From Aquimarina pacifica (lineage in GTDB: Bacteria > Bacteroidota > Bacteroidia > Flavobacteriales > Flavobacteriaceae), in contig NZ_JACC01000020.1 in assembly GCF_000520955.1 (NCBI RefSeq), positions 79,354 through 143,353 of the forward strand: 64,000 nt of DNA. The letters are read 5' to 3'. The notes below the pieces were generated by a model that was given only the letters and a program-made list of their open reading frames with translations, made no database searches and was not told the DNA's origin. Each line of letters begins with the position of its first letter. Positions within the stretch are counted from its first letter, which is position 1. Made by a program: the position numbers and the translations under genes. Shown piece after piece: positions 8,829 to 17,857 of the stretch.

Positions 8829-9329
8829 TTATTCTATATTTTCTCCCAATGATAGTATAGTGTTTACTAATTGCTTTATTTCTTTAGGCGGACTACCATG
8901 ATCAAAAGAAGACGATGTATATGTTTTTGAGGATGAGCGGATTATCAATTTTGCATGTAACGCTCGATCCACACTTTTATAATCTGTTGGTGTTTCTAAT
9001 TTGTGTATCTTCTCAAGATCTATTTTATTCAAACTAGACTGGATTGTAGCCCAATCGTCTTTAGAACATTTTTTAGACCCAATATCTTTTTTGTTTCTAT
9101 CCTCGGTCTTTTCTATAAAATCAGCAGAAACCTTTATCGAAAAAAAAGCCCCCCTACTCATTGTCTCATACCTAAGGCTTTCTATTTTTTCTTGAAGATA
9201 TGTGTATGAAACAGTATCAGATCGTTCTATTGTATTTGACACAAATGCACTTACACTGGATTCTTTTCTAACCTCCTGACAAGAAATCAAAAAGAATAAA
9301 ATACTTACTATAGTCACTATCCTACACAT
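8829..9329 (-). CDS. Small predicted lipoprotein of unknown function
   Basis: I do not recognise this protein. From ATG 9329 it is 166 residues with a typical lipoprotein signal (hydrophobic stretch, then LISC). The frame extends upstream to 9455, but that would overlap the metalloprotease gene and bury the signal peptide, so the shorter start is preferred. The mature part is charged, with KDDWATIQSSLNKIDLEKI followed by a predicted beta-rich region that resembles small proteins sensing or shielding envelope components. It follows the M43 protease gene by 38 bases on the same strand, suggesting co-transcription and perhaps a partner or inhibitor role, which is speculative. Confidence 0.65.
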   Translation of the reverse strand: MCRIVTIVSILFFLISCQEVRKESSVSAFVSNTIERSDTVSYTYLQEKIESLRYETMSRGAFFSIKVSADFIEKTEDRNKKDIGSKKCSKDDWATIQSSLNKIDLEKIHKLETPTDYKSVDRALHAKLIIRSSSKTYTSSSFDHGSPPKEIKQLVNTILSLGENIE

Positions 9330-9367
9330 ATTTTTTCTTTTAGTTTCAAAATAATACCACCACTCAT

Positions 9368-10384
9368 CTATTTTATAAAACTTTCTCGAGGACCATCTAT
9401 TGCAAAAACCGATCTCATCCTTTCTTTTTGTCCTTCTGTAAACATATACATACATGCATCATCTGTATAATCCATAAAATTCATTGTAATATCATTAGAC
9501 TCACAACGCACAATAGGATACTCCGGACAACCATAATTGGGTCCATCTGACCTTGGGGTGTCCTCTACAAAATCGTCCTGACTACAATTACCATCTCCCC
9601 AAATATGTCTTAAATTTAACCAATGTCCTACTTCATGGGTTGTTGTTCTTCCTTTGTTAAATGGTGGGGTAACTGACCCTTTTGTTCCAAAAAATTGAGA
9701 ACTTACCACAATACCATCGGTGTCAGCACTATCACCAGGAAATTGCGCATATCCCAAAATCCCACCACCAATAGTACATACCCAGATATTAAGATGCGTC
9801 TCGGGGCTAATAACGTTAGATCCACCATTTGATGCAAATTTCATTTGATCATCGGTCCCCCAAGAATCCCTTGTAGCAGGAATTCTAAGGATACTATCTA
9901 GTGAAAAATGTATGTTCGTTTCTGCCGCAATACCCATAAATTCTTCCGGAATTTGAGAACTATCTTCATTTGTTTTGGTAAAATCTTGATTCAGTACATC
10001 TATCTGAGAAGAAATCTGTTCGTCACTTATATTTTCGACATCATTGCTATAGATCACATGAACTATTGTCGGAATCGAAATTGTATCGGTACCACTGACC
10101 TTATTTTTCTTATTTCTTTGAATTACACGTTGACATAGTGTTTCTATGGTTTCCATTTTTGACCTTAAATCAGGTGTTCTTGCCATGTGTTTTTCTAAAA
10201 CTTCCATGGTACTGCACCGAATTAAAGATTGGCTCTGTAATGAATCTGAAGTTTGGGTTTCTGGATTCTCCTGTTGGTTTCCTTCTTGATTCTCTGTATC
10301 AGCATTGCGTTTTTTAGAAGGTATGCAATTTGCTAAAAGTGCTACAAGTATCATTAAAACCAATATATTTTGAATAGTCTTCAT
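9368..10384 (-). CDS. M43 (pappalysin/ulilysin-like) zinc metalloprotease lipoprotein
   Basis: A 338-residue secreted metalloprotease. A lipobox (LLANC, Cys20) follows the hydrophobic N-terminus. The zinc site HEVGHWLNLRH at 250-260 and the following WGDGNC match the M43 cytophagalysin/ulilysin pattern, and NFMDYTDDACMYMF near residue 315 supplies the Met-turn and a Cys typical of the family. Residues 21-55 are a low-complexity polar linker. There is no type IX sorting tail, so anchoring by lipid is expected. It lies in the gap between sufS and sufE, together with a beta-helix protein and a small lipoprotein, all on the same strand. Confidence 0.9.
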   Translation of the reverse strand: MKTIQNILVLMILVALLANCIPSKKRNADTENQEGNQQENPETQTSDSLQSQSLIRCSTMEVLEKHMARTPDLRSKMETIETLCQRVIQRNKKNKVSGTDTISIPTIVHVIYSNDVENISDEQISSQIDVLNQDFTKTNEDSSQIPEEFMGIAAETNIHFSLDSILRIPATRDSWGTDDQMKFASNGGSNVISPETHLNIWVCTIGGGILGYAQFPGDSADTDGIVVSSQFFGTKGSVTPPFNKGRTTTHEVGHWLNLRHIWGDGNCSQDDFVEDTPRSDGPNYGCPEYPIVRCESNDITMNFMDYTDDACMYMFTEGQKERMRSVFAIDGPRESFIK

Positions 10385-10538
10385 GTCTATTTTAACTTAT
10401 AAAGAGATACTATATCAATATAAGTATAAAACAAGAAATAAAAGAAACTTGTTTTACTCTTTAACAAAGAATAACATTATTTAATGATTTGACTGTTACT
10501 ATGTTAAATTAGATTAATTGAAAATTCAAAAAACGACT

Positions 10539-11663
10539 TTATTCTGTTATTGTAGAATTAGTAACATTAATATCTGTATCACTATGCGCCGAAATCCCAG
10601 GATATGCAGGGTACCATGAACCTCCTATATTATTTTGAATTGTTGAATCTTCTATAACAACATTTCCCGAATGGTCATTGCTAACAAAGATAATAGCAGC
10701 GCCAAAATCATTTACCTCATTGTGTTCTATTACCGTACCAAGTACTTCTAATGTCATAGTATTTCCGTCGTTGTATATAGCACCACCACTTCCTCCTCCT
10801 GGGGTTCCGGCTACGCTGGGATTTCCTCCATTACCAATTGCTGTATTATAGGAGAACAGACTGTTAATAAGTGTCCAGGATACTCCTATGCTACTTACAG
10901 CTCCTCCATTTGACCCTGAGTTACCGTATCCTTCTTTTCCTCCAAAAGTACTATTCACAATATATACAGGTTGATCATCGTATTGACTAAATACTCTAAT
11001 GGCACCTCCTCCTACATCTGGACCCACACTGGCACAGATATTATTAAAGAATCTGGTATTTACGGCTTTAAACCGTCCTCCTCTTATCCATATTGCACCA
11101 CCACCATCATATTCGGTTTCATTAGTAGAATTTCCATTCGCAAACGTAATATTTTGTACCGTTAATCTCGGATGGTCCTGATTCTGACAATGATCTGTTG
11201 TCCATACCTGATCAGGATCACAGGTGTTCATATACAGAATCCGAGTCTGGCCACCTCCACTAAGTGTTATCAAACCACCACCATCAATGACAACTTCGGT
11301 ATTGGCATTATTAAATACTTTTGCCGGCGAAGTAAGTGTAATGGTAATTGGATCTGGACCACAATCAAAAACAATTTTACCTCCTTGTGCTACAGCATCG
11401 ATAAAAACCTGTCCTGTGCAACTCTCAGGAGTACCATCACCAACTACTGTATCTGGACTAGAAACATCTTCTAATCCTGCTTCTGTAGGAATAGGATAAT
11501 TACCCTCAGGATTTCCTGCCACAATCCCATCAAAAGGATTATCTAATGGATTATCAACAACCACAGAATCACTTGTGTTTTCTGACTCATTACTACAAGA
11601 TGCTATAATAAAAATTGAAAATAAGGTTACTCCATATTTTTTGAAAAGAAGATTGGATTTCAT
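10539..11663 (-). CDS. Right-handed parallel beta-helix lipoprotein
   Basis: A 374-residue surface-type protein with a lipoprotein signal (IIASC) and a Ser/Asp/Asn-rich linker. From about residue 80 it shows repeated strand-turn units with GGAIW, GGAIRVF, GGAVSSIG, GGAIYNDG and NGG-type turns, the pattern of right-handed beta-helix or polymorphic outer membrane-like repeats. Such proteins act as adhesins or polysaccharide lyases; I see no catalytic signature that would choose between them. It ends in a last beta-strand (NVTNSTITE) without a sorting domain. It is upstream of the M43 protease gene by about 155 bases, so co-transcription is possible but not shown. Confidence 0.78.
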   Translation of the reverse strand: MKSNLLFKKYGVTLFSIFIIASCSNESENTSDSVVVDNPLDNPFDGIVAGNPEGNYPIPTEAGLEDVSSPDTVVGDGTPESCTGQVFIDAVAQGGKIVFDCGPDPITITLTSPAKVFNNANTEVVIDGGGLITLSGGGQTRILYMNTCDPDQVWTTDHCQNQDHPRLTVQNITFANGNSTNETEYDGGGAIWIRGGRFKAVNTRFFNNICASVGPDVGGGAIRVFSQYDDQPVYIVNSTFGGKEGYGNSGSNGGAVSSIGVSWTLINSLFSYNTAIGNGGNPSVAGTPGGGSGGAIYNDGNTMTLEVLGTVIEHNEVNDFGAAIIFVSNDHSGNVVIEDSTIQNNIGGSWYPAYPGISAHSDTDINVTNSTITE

Positions 11664-11863
11664 ACTGTAACTACATTGGGGGTTATGATATCATAGTAAA
11701 CGAAATAACGTGTATCGATATTGTACACACCATTTTGTAACATGCTGATTTTTAATTAAAAACAGATTCTATAAAGATATTGTTTTACAACAAGAAATAC
11801 TACCTCCTTTTCAGTGAAACTGGTGGTAACAATACCCTATTGAATATTTCAGCGTTTTTACTT

Positions 11864-13078
11864 TTATGAAAGCATCATTTTCGCCTTTTTTACGGCTTCT
11901 ACTAAGGCATCTATTTCTTCTTTTGTATTATAGAATGAAAATGAAGCTCTTATGGTTCCTGGTATTTTATAAAAATCCATAATGGGTTGTGCACAATGGT
12001 GCCCGGTGCGCACTGCAATCCCTAACTTATCTACAATGGTTCCTATATCATAAGGGTGAATATCTCCTATATTAAAGGAGATTACTGAAGTTTTGTTCTT
12101 AGAGGTCCCGTACACTTTTAAACCTTCGATTTCTTCTAGTTTTTTTGTGCCATATACTAATAATTCCTTTTCGTATGTCTCAATAGCGTCAAAGCCTATA
12201 CTATTCATATAATCTAGAGCTACACCAAATGCAATACCACCACAAATATTAGGTGTTCCTGCTTCGAATTTGTGAGGCAAACCTGCATAGGTAGTTTTTT
12301 CGAATGTTACTTGATCAATCATTTCTCCTCCTCCTTGATACGGTGGTAGTTTGTTGAGCCATTCTTCTTTTCCGTACAATAAACCAACACCCGTAGGACC
12401 ACAAAGTTTATGTGCAGAGGCTACATAAAAATCGACATCTAGTGATTGTACATCAGGTTTGATATGAGGGCATGACTGTGCTCCATCAATTAATACCGCT
12501 GCTCCTATTTTATGTGCTTTTTCTATAATCTCTTCTATAGGATTAATCGTTCCGAGTGCATTAGAAATATGATTGGTAAATACGAGTTTCGTTTTTTCAG
12601 AAAGTAGTTGATCATATACATTCATAACCAATTCTCCCTTTTCATTCATAGGAATTACTTTGAGAATGGCACCAGTACGTTCACAAAGCATTTGCCAAGG
12701 AACAATATTAGAATGATGTTCTAAGGCCGAAACAATAATTTCATCACCAGGAGAGAGCAGTGTCGTAAATCCAGTTGCCACAATATTAATACCGTGGGTT
12801 GTTCCTGATGTCATTATAATCTCATGACTATGTTTTGCATTAAAATGTTCTTGTATTTTTTTTCTTGCTATCTCATAAGCGTCTGTAGCTTCTTGAGATA
12901 GGGTATGCACTCCTCTATGAATATTTGCATTATAATTGCTATAATAATCGACAATAGCATCTATTACAATTTGTGGTGTCTGAGAGGTTGCAGCATTATC
13001 AAAATATACCAATGGTTTTCCGTTAACTTCTCGTTTAAGAATAGGAAAATCCTCTCTAATTTTTAGTACATCGAACAT
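11864..13078 (-). CDS. sufS: Cysteine desulfurase SufS
   Basis: A PLP-dependent cysteine desulfurase that supplies sulfur for Fe-S cluster assembly. The PLP lysine lies in ASAHKLCGPTG (Lys224 from the chosen start) and the catalytic Cys in RTGHHCAQP (Cys361); these identify the SufS/CsdA group. I chose ATG 13078 (MFDVLKIRE), because an exact promoter element overlaps the six extra codons of the longer frame. Length 404 residues is normal. The gene is alone: sufD lies 4.8 kb upstream and sufE 3.2 kb downstream, which is unusual for the compact SUF operon expected in this group. Confidence 0.95.
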   Translation of the reverse strand: MFDVLKIREDFPILKREVNGKPLVYFDNAATSQTPQIVIDAIVDYYSNYNANIHRGVHTLSQEATDAYEIARKKIQEHFNAKHSHEIIMTSGTTHGINIVATGFTTLLSPGDEIIVSALEHHSNIVPWQMLCERTGAILKVIPMNEKGELVMNVYDQLLSEKTKLVFTNHISNALGTINPIEEIIEKAHKIGAAVLIDGAQSCPHIKPDVQSLDVDFYVASAHKLCGPTGVGLLYGKEEWLNKLPPYQGGGEMIDQVTFEKTTYAGLPHKFEAGTPNICGGIAFGVALDYMNSIGFDAIETYEKELLVYGTKKLEEIEGLKVYGTSKNKTSVISFNIGDIHPYDIGTIVDKLGIAVRTGHHCAQPIMDFYKIPGTIRASFSFYNTKEEIDALVEAVKKAKMMLS

Positions 13079-13093
13079 ATCAATTTCTTTCTG

Positions 13094-13101
13094 CAAAAGT
13101 A
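13094..13101 (-). promoter_or_regulatory. Putative -7 element of sufS
   Basis: On the minus strand this reads TACTTTTG, an exact TAnnTTTG match 15 bases before the sufS ATG at 13078. A separate promoter is expected if accessory genes broke the original operon. It predicts a very short leader. Confidence 0.42.
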
Positions 13102-13161
13102 CTAAGTATTTTTAATCAGGATTGTTTATTTTTAGAATGATTTAATCATTTCTAGTGTATA

Positions 13162-14514
13162 ATGAAGTTATTCAAAAAAATTGGCCGGATTATTCTTTTC
13201 CTCTTGGTACTCATCATTGGTATTGTTATCGCTCAAAACTATCCAAAGCTTGATATTATATCAGGGTTTTCTGCAAAAAACATGAGCTCCTCAGTGTTTT
13301 TAGCAAATAGAACACTTGAATATACTGATAATACAGACCACAATGTCCCTAATATAAAATTAGCTACTGATGAGGCAGTAAAAGACAAAAAATATACAAC
13401 TGCCAATGTATATGGTCTCAAAAAACGAAAAGCAATTTATCGCGAGGGATTGGGTAGTATTTTAATTGATGATACTTTTGATGAAAATGCTCCTTTTCTG
13501 GTTCCTAAAAGAACATTTTCTAAAACTAACTTGTCTTTTCCGTATGGAGATTTACCTCAAAAAGATACATTATTCGAAAATATTAATTATCAAAAAATAC
13601 AAAAAACTGTAAACGCTATTTTTGATAAAGAAGGAGTACAACAACAAAAAACTCGTGCTGTTCTCGTGCTGCACAAGGACCAAATTATTGCAGAAAAATA
13701 TTTGGATGGTTTTAATGCTTCCTCTATGCTATTGGGGTGGTCTATGACCAAAAGTATTCTTTGTACTGCTTTTGGAGTATTAGAAAAGCAAGACAGAATA
13801 AATATTAATGATAAGGCACCGATAAAAGAATGGCAACAAGACGAAAGAAAAAATATCACTATTAATAATTTACTTCAAATGAATAGTGGTTTGGCTTGGG
13901 AAGAAGATTATACTTCTATTTCTGATGCAACAACAATGCTATATCTCGATAAAGATATGACCAAAGCGCAGATACACAAAAAGGCAATTCATAAACCAAA
14001 CGAGCATTGGTATTACTCCTCTGGCACTTCTAATCTATTATCCGGTATTTTGAGAAAACAGTTCTCGACATATCAAGAATATCTAGACTATCCTTACGAA
14101 GCATTTATTGACAAAATTGGCATGAATTCTATGGTTATAGAAACCGATATGGCTGGTAATTATGTTGGTTCTTCGTACTCTTGGGCAACAGTACGAGATT
14201 GGGGCAAATTTGGGTTACTCTATCTTCATAAAGGAAACTGGAATGGTACTCAAATTTTTGATGCCGATTGGGAAACGTATGTAAGAACTCCAAGTCCTAC
14301 ATCCGAAGGAGATTATGGAGCGCATTTTTGGTTAAACGCCGGTGGTTTTTATCCTGATGCACCGCGAGATATGTATTCTGCAAATGGATATCAGGGACAA
14401 CGTATATTTATAATTCCATCAAAGGATTTGGTAATCGTTCGTTTTGGGCTAATCGGTGACGATGGTGTTGATTTTAATACGTTTTTAAAAGGGATTGTTG
14501 AAGCCATAAAATAA
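13162..14514 (+). CDS. Serine hydrolase, beta-lactamase-related (class C / S12-like), membrane-anchored
   Basis: A 450-residue serine hydrolase with one N-terminal membrane segment (about 8-25) that probably anchors it with the catalytic domain in the periplasm. The nucleophile motif SMTK gives Ser194 and Lys197, and the second motif is YSSGTSN at 285-291. This matches beta-lactamase/penicillin-binding-protein-like hydrolases that include esterases and D-aminopeptidases; the natural substrate is unknown. Residues 30-140 form an unassigned region ahead of the domain. It runs opposite to its neighbours, divergent from sufS, inside the gap that splits the SUF genes. Confidence 0.83.
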   Translation: MKLFKKIGRIILFLLVLIIGIVIAQNYPKLDIISGFSAKNMSSSVFLANRTLEYTDNTDHNVPNIKLATDEAVKDKKYTTANVYGLKKRKAIYREGLGSILIDDTFDENAPFLVPKRTFSKTNLSFPYGDLPQKDTLFENINYQKIQKTVNAIFDKEGVQQQKTRAVLVLHKDQIIAEKYLDGFNASSMLLGWSMTKSILCTAFGVLEKQDRININDKAPIKEWQQDERKNITINNLLQMNSGLAWEEDYTSISDATTMLYLDKDMTKAQIHKKAIHKPNEHWYYSSGTSNLLSGILRKQFSTYQEYLDYPYEAFIDKIGMNSMVIETDMAGNYVGSSYSWATVRDWGKFGLLYLHKGNWNGTQIFDADWETYVRTPSPTSEGDYGAHFWLNAGGFYPDAPRDMYSANGYQGQRIFIIPSKDLVIVRFGLIGDDGVDFNTFLKGIVEAIK

Positions 14515-14657
14515 TTTAACAAATGGCGCAAGCTATTAAAACCACTACTTAATACCCTAAAAAAAAGGGAGTTTACCCCTAAAAATAATGGGTTATTATC
14601 CTCTTTGTTTATTGTTTGATCCTATATAATTTGGGTAAGAAATTAAAAACCACAATT

Positions 14658-15314
14658 ATGAAAACAATTAAACTAATCTTTTTTTTGACTTCTTTTTTTA
14701 TTTTAAGCTGTCAACCAGAGCATGATGGTATTTCAGAAAATCCCGAACAAATCTCACTAGAGAAAGAAATAAATACGGCAAAAAATTACAAAGCATCTCT
14801 ATACATCAAATACAAGAAATCTATTTGGCTCAAAAAAGGAAGTGCTATTGTTATGTCTGCAAAATCAGGAAGAGCCATTGTATATGATCTCGAAAAATAC
14901 GACGTGGTAACGCTAAAAGACCAACTAACCCTTTGGGAAACCGGTGTTTTTGCAAATTCTGGTTGCGATTGTAGCCCGGGTCAAATATGTATCAACGGGA
15001 TCTGTCAAGCTGTGGGCGGTGGTGATGGATTGCCTGAACAACCTTGTGGCGGTAATTGTCCTCCTGGTACAATTTGTATTCAAGACACTTGTACAGAAAT
15101 AGATCCCTGTGCTAACTGTGCTCCTGATCAGATCTGTATTAACGGGATCTGTCAAGCAACTGATCCTTGCGCAGACTGTACACCTGATCAAATTTGTATA
15201 AATGGTATTTGTACCTCGGACCCTTGTAATGAATGTGATGAAGATGAAATTTGTATTCAGGGAGAATGTCAGGATATTGGCACAGAGGGAGGTGCAGAAG
15301 TGCTGACTTTTTGA
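14658..15314 (+). CDS. Cys-rich repeat lipoprotein
   Basis: Not a family I can name. From ATG 14658 (the frame opens at 14616, but the lipoprotein signal ending in ILSC begins at 14658) it has 218 residues. The N-terminal 90 residues are Lys-rich with no recognised domain. The C-terminal half has five repeats of a four-Cys unit, consensus CxxCxPxQICINGICQ, which give about 20 Cys likely paired as disulfides in small knot-like or EGF-like modules. This predicts an extracellular location. It lies between the serine hydrolase (same strand, about 140 bases before) and the KAP NTPase (convergent, past a strong terminator). Confidence 0.75.
   Translation: MKTIKLIFFLTSFFILSCQPEHDGISENPEQISLEKEINTAKNYKASLYIKYKKSIWLKKGSAIVMSAKSGRAIVYDLEKYDVVTLKDQLTLWETGVFANSGCDCSPGQICINGICQAVGGGDGLPEQPCGGNCPPGTICIQDTCTEIDPCANCAPDQICINGICQATDPCADCTPDQICINGICTSDPCNECDEDEICIQGECQDIGTEGGAEVLTF
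14955..15270 (+). repeat. Five tandem Cys-rich coding repeats
   Basis: Five protein repeats start at about CDCSPGQICINGIC, CGGNCPPGTIC, CANCAPDQIC, CADCTPDQIC and CNECDEDEIC. Units one, three and four share long DNA stretches (ATCAACGGGATCTGTCAAGC and close variants), so copies appear to have arisen by duplication. Unit spacing is irregular because of short linkers. Confidence 0.75.
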
Positions 15315-15344
15315 TCCGCTCTGTTTTGTAAAGTACAACTATTG

Positions 15345-15383
15345 CCAAAAACACCAGATTCTTATTGAATCTGGTGTTTTTGG
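15345..15383. terminator. Bidirectional terminator between the Cys-rich lipoprotein and KAP NTPase genes
   Basis: A perfect 17-bp stem (15345-15361 with 15367-15383) with a five-base loop and an ACACCAGATTC core flanked by A/T runs. It lies between two convergent genes and can serve both. Confidence 0.8.
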
Positions 15384-15442
15384 TATGCATTAGAATTTCT
15401 ATTAGTAATAGGTTTAGACTAAAATATAATATGTGATCTTTT

Positions 15443-17587
15443 TTAACTTTGATGTTCTGACTTATAATACGTAAAGACTTGGCGGATATTATCTTCTATA
15501 GTACTCTCATTGACAAGACTGAATCTAAAATCATCAAAGGGTTGCATGGATGGATAGTGTCTTAAAATTGCTTGTACAATTATATGAATAGGAACTAATG
15601 ATCCTAAGTACTCATAATTATCTAAAGAAATTGCATTGAAAAAATTAGTGTTTGAATATGTGTAAGCTGCAAAATTTCTGATAAAAAGACCTAATAACTC
15701 TTTATCCTTTAAAATTGAATTGATAAAATTCTCAAAAGACTTCGGATCGGTATCTTTCCAAATTCTAAATGCCCCAATAATGTATGTGCTTTCAGGGGAT
15801 TCTATAAGGATATATTTATAATTCTCATAACCATTTAATCGATTAACAATAGATTGATCAATAGATTCATCGTTAATTTCTAAGTATATTCTCAAATAAC
15901 AAAGGTCTTTGAGAGACATTAATTTAAACTCCTCCAAGAAGTCTTTGAAATCAATGCCTTCCGTACTTTTTAATTTTGTTCCTACAGCTAGCAGCATATT
16001 TTCTTTTTCTGTTTTAAAAATAAAAGTTTTGTGATCATCAAATTCACCTAAAATTGACAGCAAAAGTTTACTAAAAAAAGTTATGTTCTTCCTGTCATCT
16101 TCAAAGTACAGGATGTTTTCAAATTCTTGTATGGCTGAAGCTTTGTCTTGTTCTAGAAGCGGCAATAGAATGGTTTCTTTGATCGTTATATCTTTTGATT
16201 CGATCCCTTTTTTCAAGTCATAAATATATACTCTTGAGATTGCATCAGAGATATGATACGTAAAATACTTATGATAATGATTAACATGATTTATACACAA
16301 TCCTTGATGAAACTCTTCTTCTAACTTAGGACCGCAATGTCTTTTATGATAAAATAAATGATATAAAACATACTTGGTTTGTGGGTAAGCATTTAAAAGA
16401 CAGTCCATATATGAGGTCCCTCCAAACACATTGGCATCATTATGATAGATACGCATAAATTCAGAATTAATCTCTGTTTCTTCAAAATCTATTATAGTTC
16501 CTCTATGGGATATTCTTTGAGGGATTTCATAATTTTTTAGTTCGTTATACAATTCTGGGTATTTGACTTTTATGTACTCCACCCAAAACAAATGATATAA
16601 ATTCACCTCATCCCCAATAGCAAAAGCACCGATAAAAAAACTATGAAGGGTTCTGTAAATTTCTCTAGGACTTTTGAAACGCATTAAAGGAAATGCATTT
16701 ACTATTTCATCTAATTTTAATTGTTGTCTTTTATTTTCGGGATATAATCTTCCTGTTATAGTATCGAGTTTTTTTTGAAACAATTTTTTCAAATCAACTT
16801 TGCGAACTCCTGGTAACATAATGGGGATATCAAAGATTTTTTCTAAAAACACCTTTCCATCCTCTTCTCCATCACCATATCGTTGTCCTATTGCTTTTGC
16901 AACTTGATCATGGTCTAAGGCAACAAAATAAACTACATTCTCAAAATTGGCATTGAGCTTTACAATTTTTAAGAGCTTATAAATTTCATCTTTATCTAAT
17001 CGATCTAAATCATCGATAAAAATGATAATTTTATGTTTATATTCTTTTAGAGCAGTATTAATCTCCTTTCTTAATCCTTCTAATGTTTCTTCCTCTCCTT
17101 GTAAAGCATAGCCCAGGGTTTCCATAACTTCGTTAGGGGAAAAAGCTATTTTTCCTCCAGCCAACATAGGCAGTCCTACCGATGCTGATAATTTGACGCT
17201 TTTCAGGTACTTACTATACTTTATAAGTTGTTTCCCGATATTGGTTAACGTATCATTTTTCTCAATAAACAATCTCTTTGACAATCCATTAAAAAACTCA
17301 AAAAGCATTTCGTTTTGAGAATCAAACATCCACGGATTAAAATGATATTTTATAATCCCTGCTCCATTTTTTGGTTTCTGAAAAAGCTCTATATCCCGCT
17401 CTACAAGCTTTAAAAATGATGTCTTACCTTCTCCCCATTTTCCATAAACACCAATACTTAATGGCGAAGGATCTGATGCCGTTTGCCGTATTATTTCTTT
17501 GACTTTATCTGCATAGAATTCAAAACCTAATAAATCATCTTTTTTATGAGTAATTGGCTCTTGAGAAAACGTGTGGGTGTTTGTCAT
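15443..17587 (-). CDS. KAP-family P-loop NTPase
   Basis: A large NTPase of the KAP group (Kidins220/ARMS and PifA type). Counted from the upstream ATG at 17602, Walker A is GKWGEGKTS at 54-62, followed by the KAP-typical FNPWMFDSQ at 88-96 and a Walker B IIIFIDDLDRL at 192-202 with the next helix DKDEIYKLLKIVK. The chosen start is ATG 17587 (MTNTHTF), five codons later, as in close relatives as far as I recall. Weakly hydrophobic residues lie near 133-155; the C-terminal 350 residues match no domain I know. KAP NTPases include phage-exclusion proteins, so a defence role is possible but unproven. It is inserted between sufD and sufS and transcribed toward the Cys-rich gene. Confidence 0.85.
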   Translation of the reverse strand: MTNTHTFSQEPITHKKDDLLGFEFYADKVKEIIRQTASDPSPLSIGVYGKWGEGKTSFLKLVERDIELFQKPKNGAGIIKYHFNPWMFDSQNEMLFEFFNGLSKRLFIEKNDTLTNIGKQLIKYSKYLKSVKLSASVGLPMLAGGKIAFSPNEVMETLGYALQGEEETLEGLRKEINTALKEYKHKIIIFIDDLDRLDKDEIYKLLKIVKLNANFENVVYFVALDHDQVAKAIGQRYGDGEEDGKVFLEKIFDIPIMLPGVRKVDLKKLFQKKLDTITGRLYPENKRQQLKLDEIVNAFPLMRFKSPREIYRTLHSFFIGAFAIGDEVNLYHLFWVEYIKVKYPELYNELKNYEIPQRISHRGTIIDFEETEINSEFMRIYHNDANVFGGTSYMDCLLNAYPQTKYVLYHLFYHKRHCGPKLEEEFHQGLCINHVNHYHKYFTYHISDAISRVYIYDLKKGIESKDITIKETILLPLLEQDKASAIQEFENILYFEDDRKNITFFSKLLLSILGEFDDHKTFIFKTEKENMLLAVGTKLKSTEGIDFKDFLEEFKLMSLKDLCYLRIYLEINDESIDQSIVNRLNGYENYKYILIESPESTYIIGAFRIWKDTDPKSFENFINSILKDKELLGLFIRNFAAYTYSNTNFFNAISLDNYEYLGSLVPIHIIVQAILRHYPSMQPFDDFRFSLVNESTIEDNIRQVFTYYKSEHQS

Positions 17588-17622
17588 AATTTTTCTAAAC
17601 AATGATTTAGTTAAAATAAAAA

Positions 17623-17665
17623 CCCCATTATCTTCGGCCCTTTATAAAGGTCTAAGATAATGGGG
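17623..17665 (-). terminator. Hairpin between the sufD end and the KAP NTPase start
   Basis: CCCCATTATCTT (17623-17634) pairs with AAGATAATGGGG (17654-17665); the 19 bases between can form a smaller CCTTTATAAAGG-type hairpin. On the minus strand the stem is followed by TTTTTATTTT, so it fits a terminator for transcripts coming from sufD, just before the KAP gene begins. Confidence 0.6.
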
Positions 17666-17797
17666 TAATTTTATTGTTTACATTGTTAAAAATAACAAAA
17701 ACCTGTAAAACTAATTCAAAAAAAATATCATGATTATTTTGTGAAACAATTTTTAATAATAAAAGTTCTTTATGTCTTTTTATTCTTTTGAACTCAA

Positions 17798-17825
17798 AAA
17801 CCTCAACAAATAAATGAAGAGGTTT
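17798..17825 (-). terminator. Weak hairpin after sufD
   Basis: AAACCTC (17798-17804) and GAGGTTT (17819-17825) form a 7-bp stem with a 14-base loop, followed by further Ts on the minus strand. It lies some 33 bases past the sufD stop and may act with the stronger hairpin further down. Confidence 0.4.
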
Positions 17826-17857
17826 AGATTATAGTATTGTTAAGAGTTGTTTAATTT

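Noticed and set aside
11172..11474. Plus-strand open frames across the beta-helix lipoprotein gene
   Set aside because: They are antisense to a convincing lipoprotein with repeats and have no family match or start signals.
15443..17587. KAP NTPase as part of a full known anti-phage system
   Set aside because: No nuclease, reverse transcriptase, QueC-like or TatD-like partner genes lie beside it; only the family link remains.
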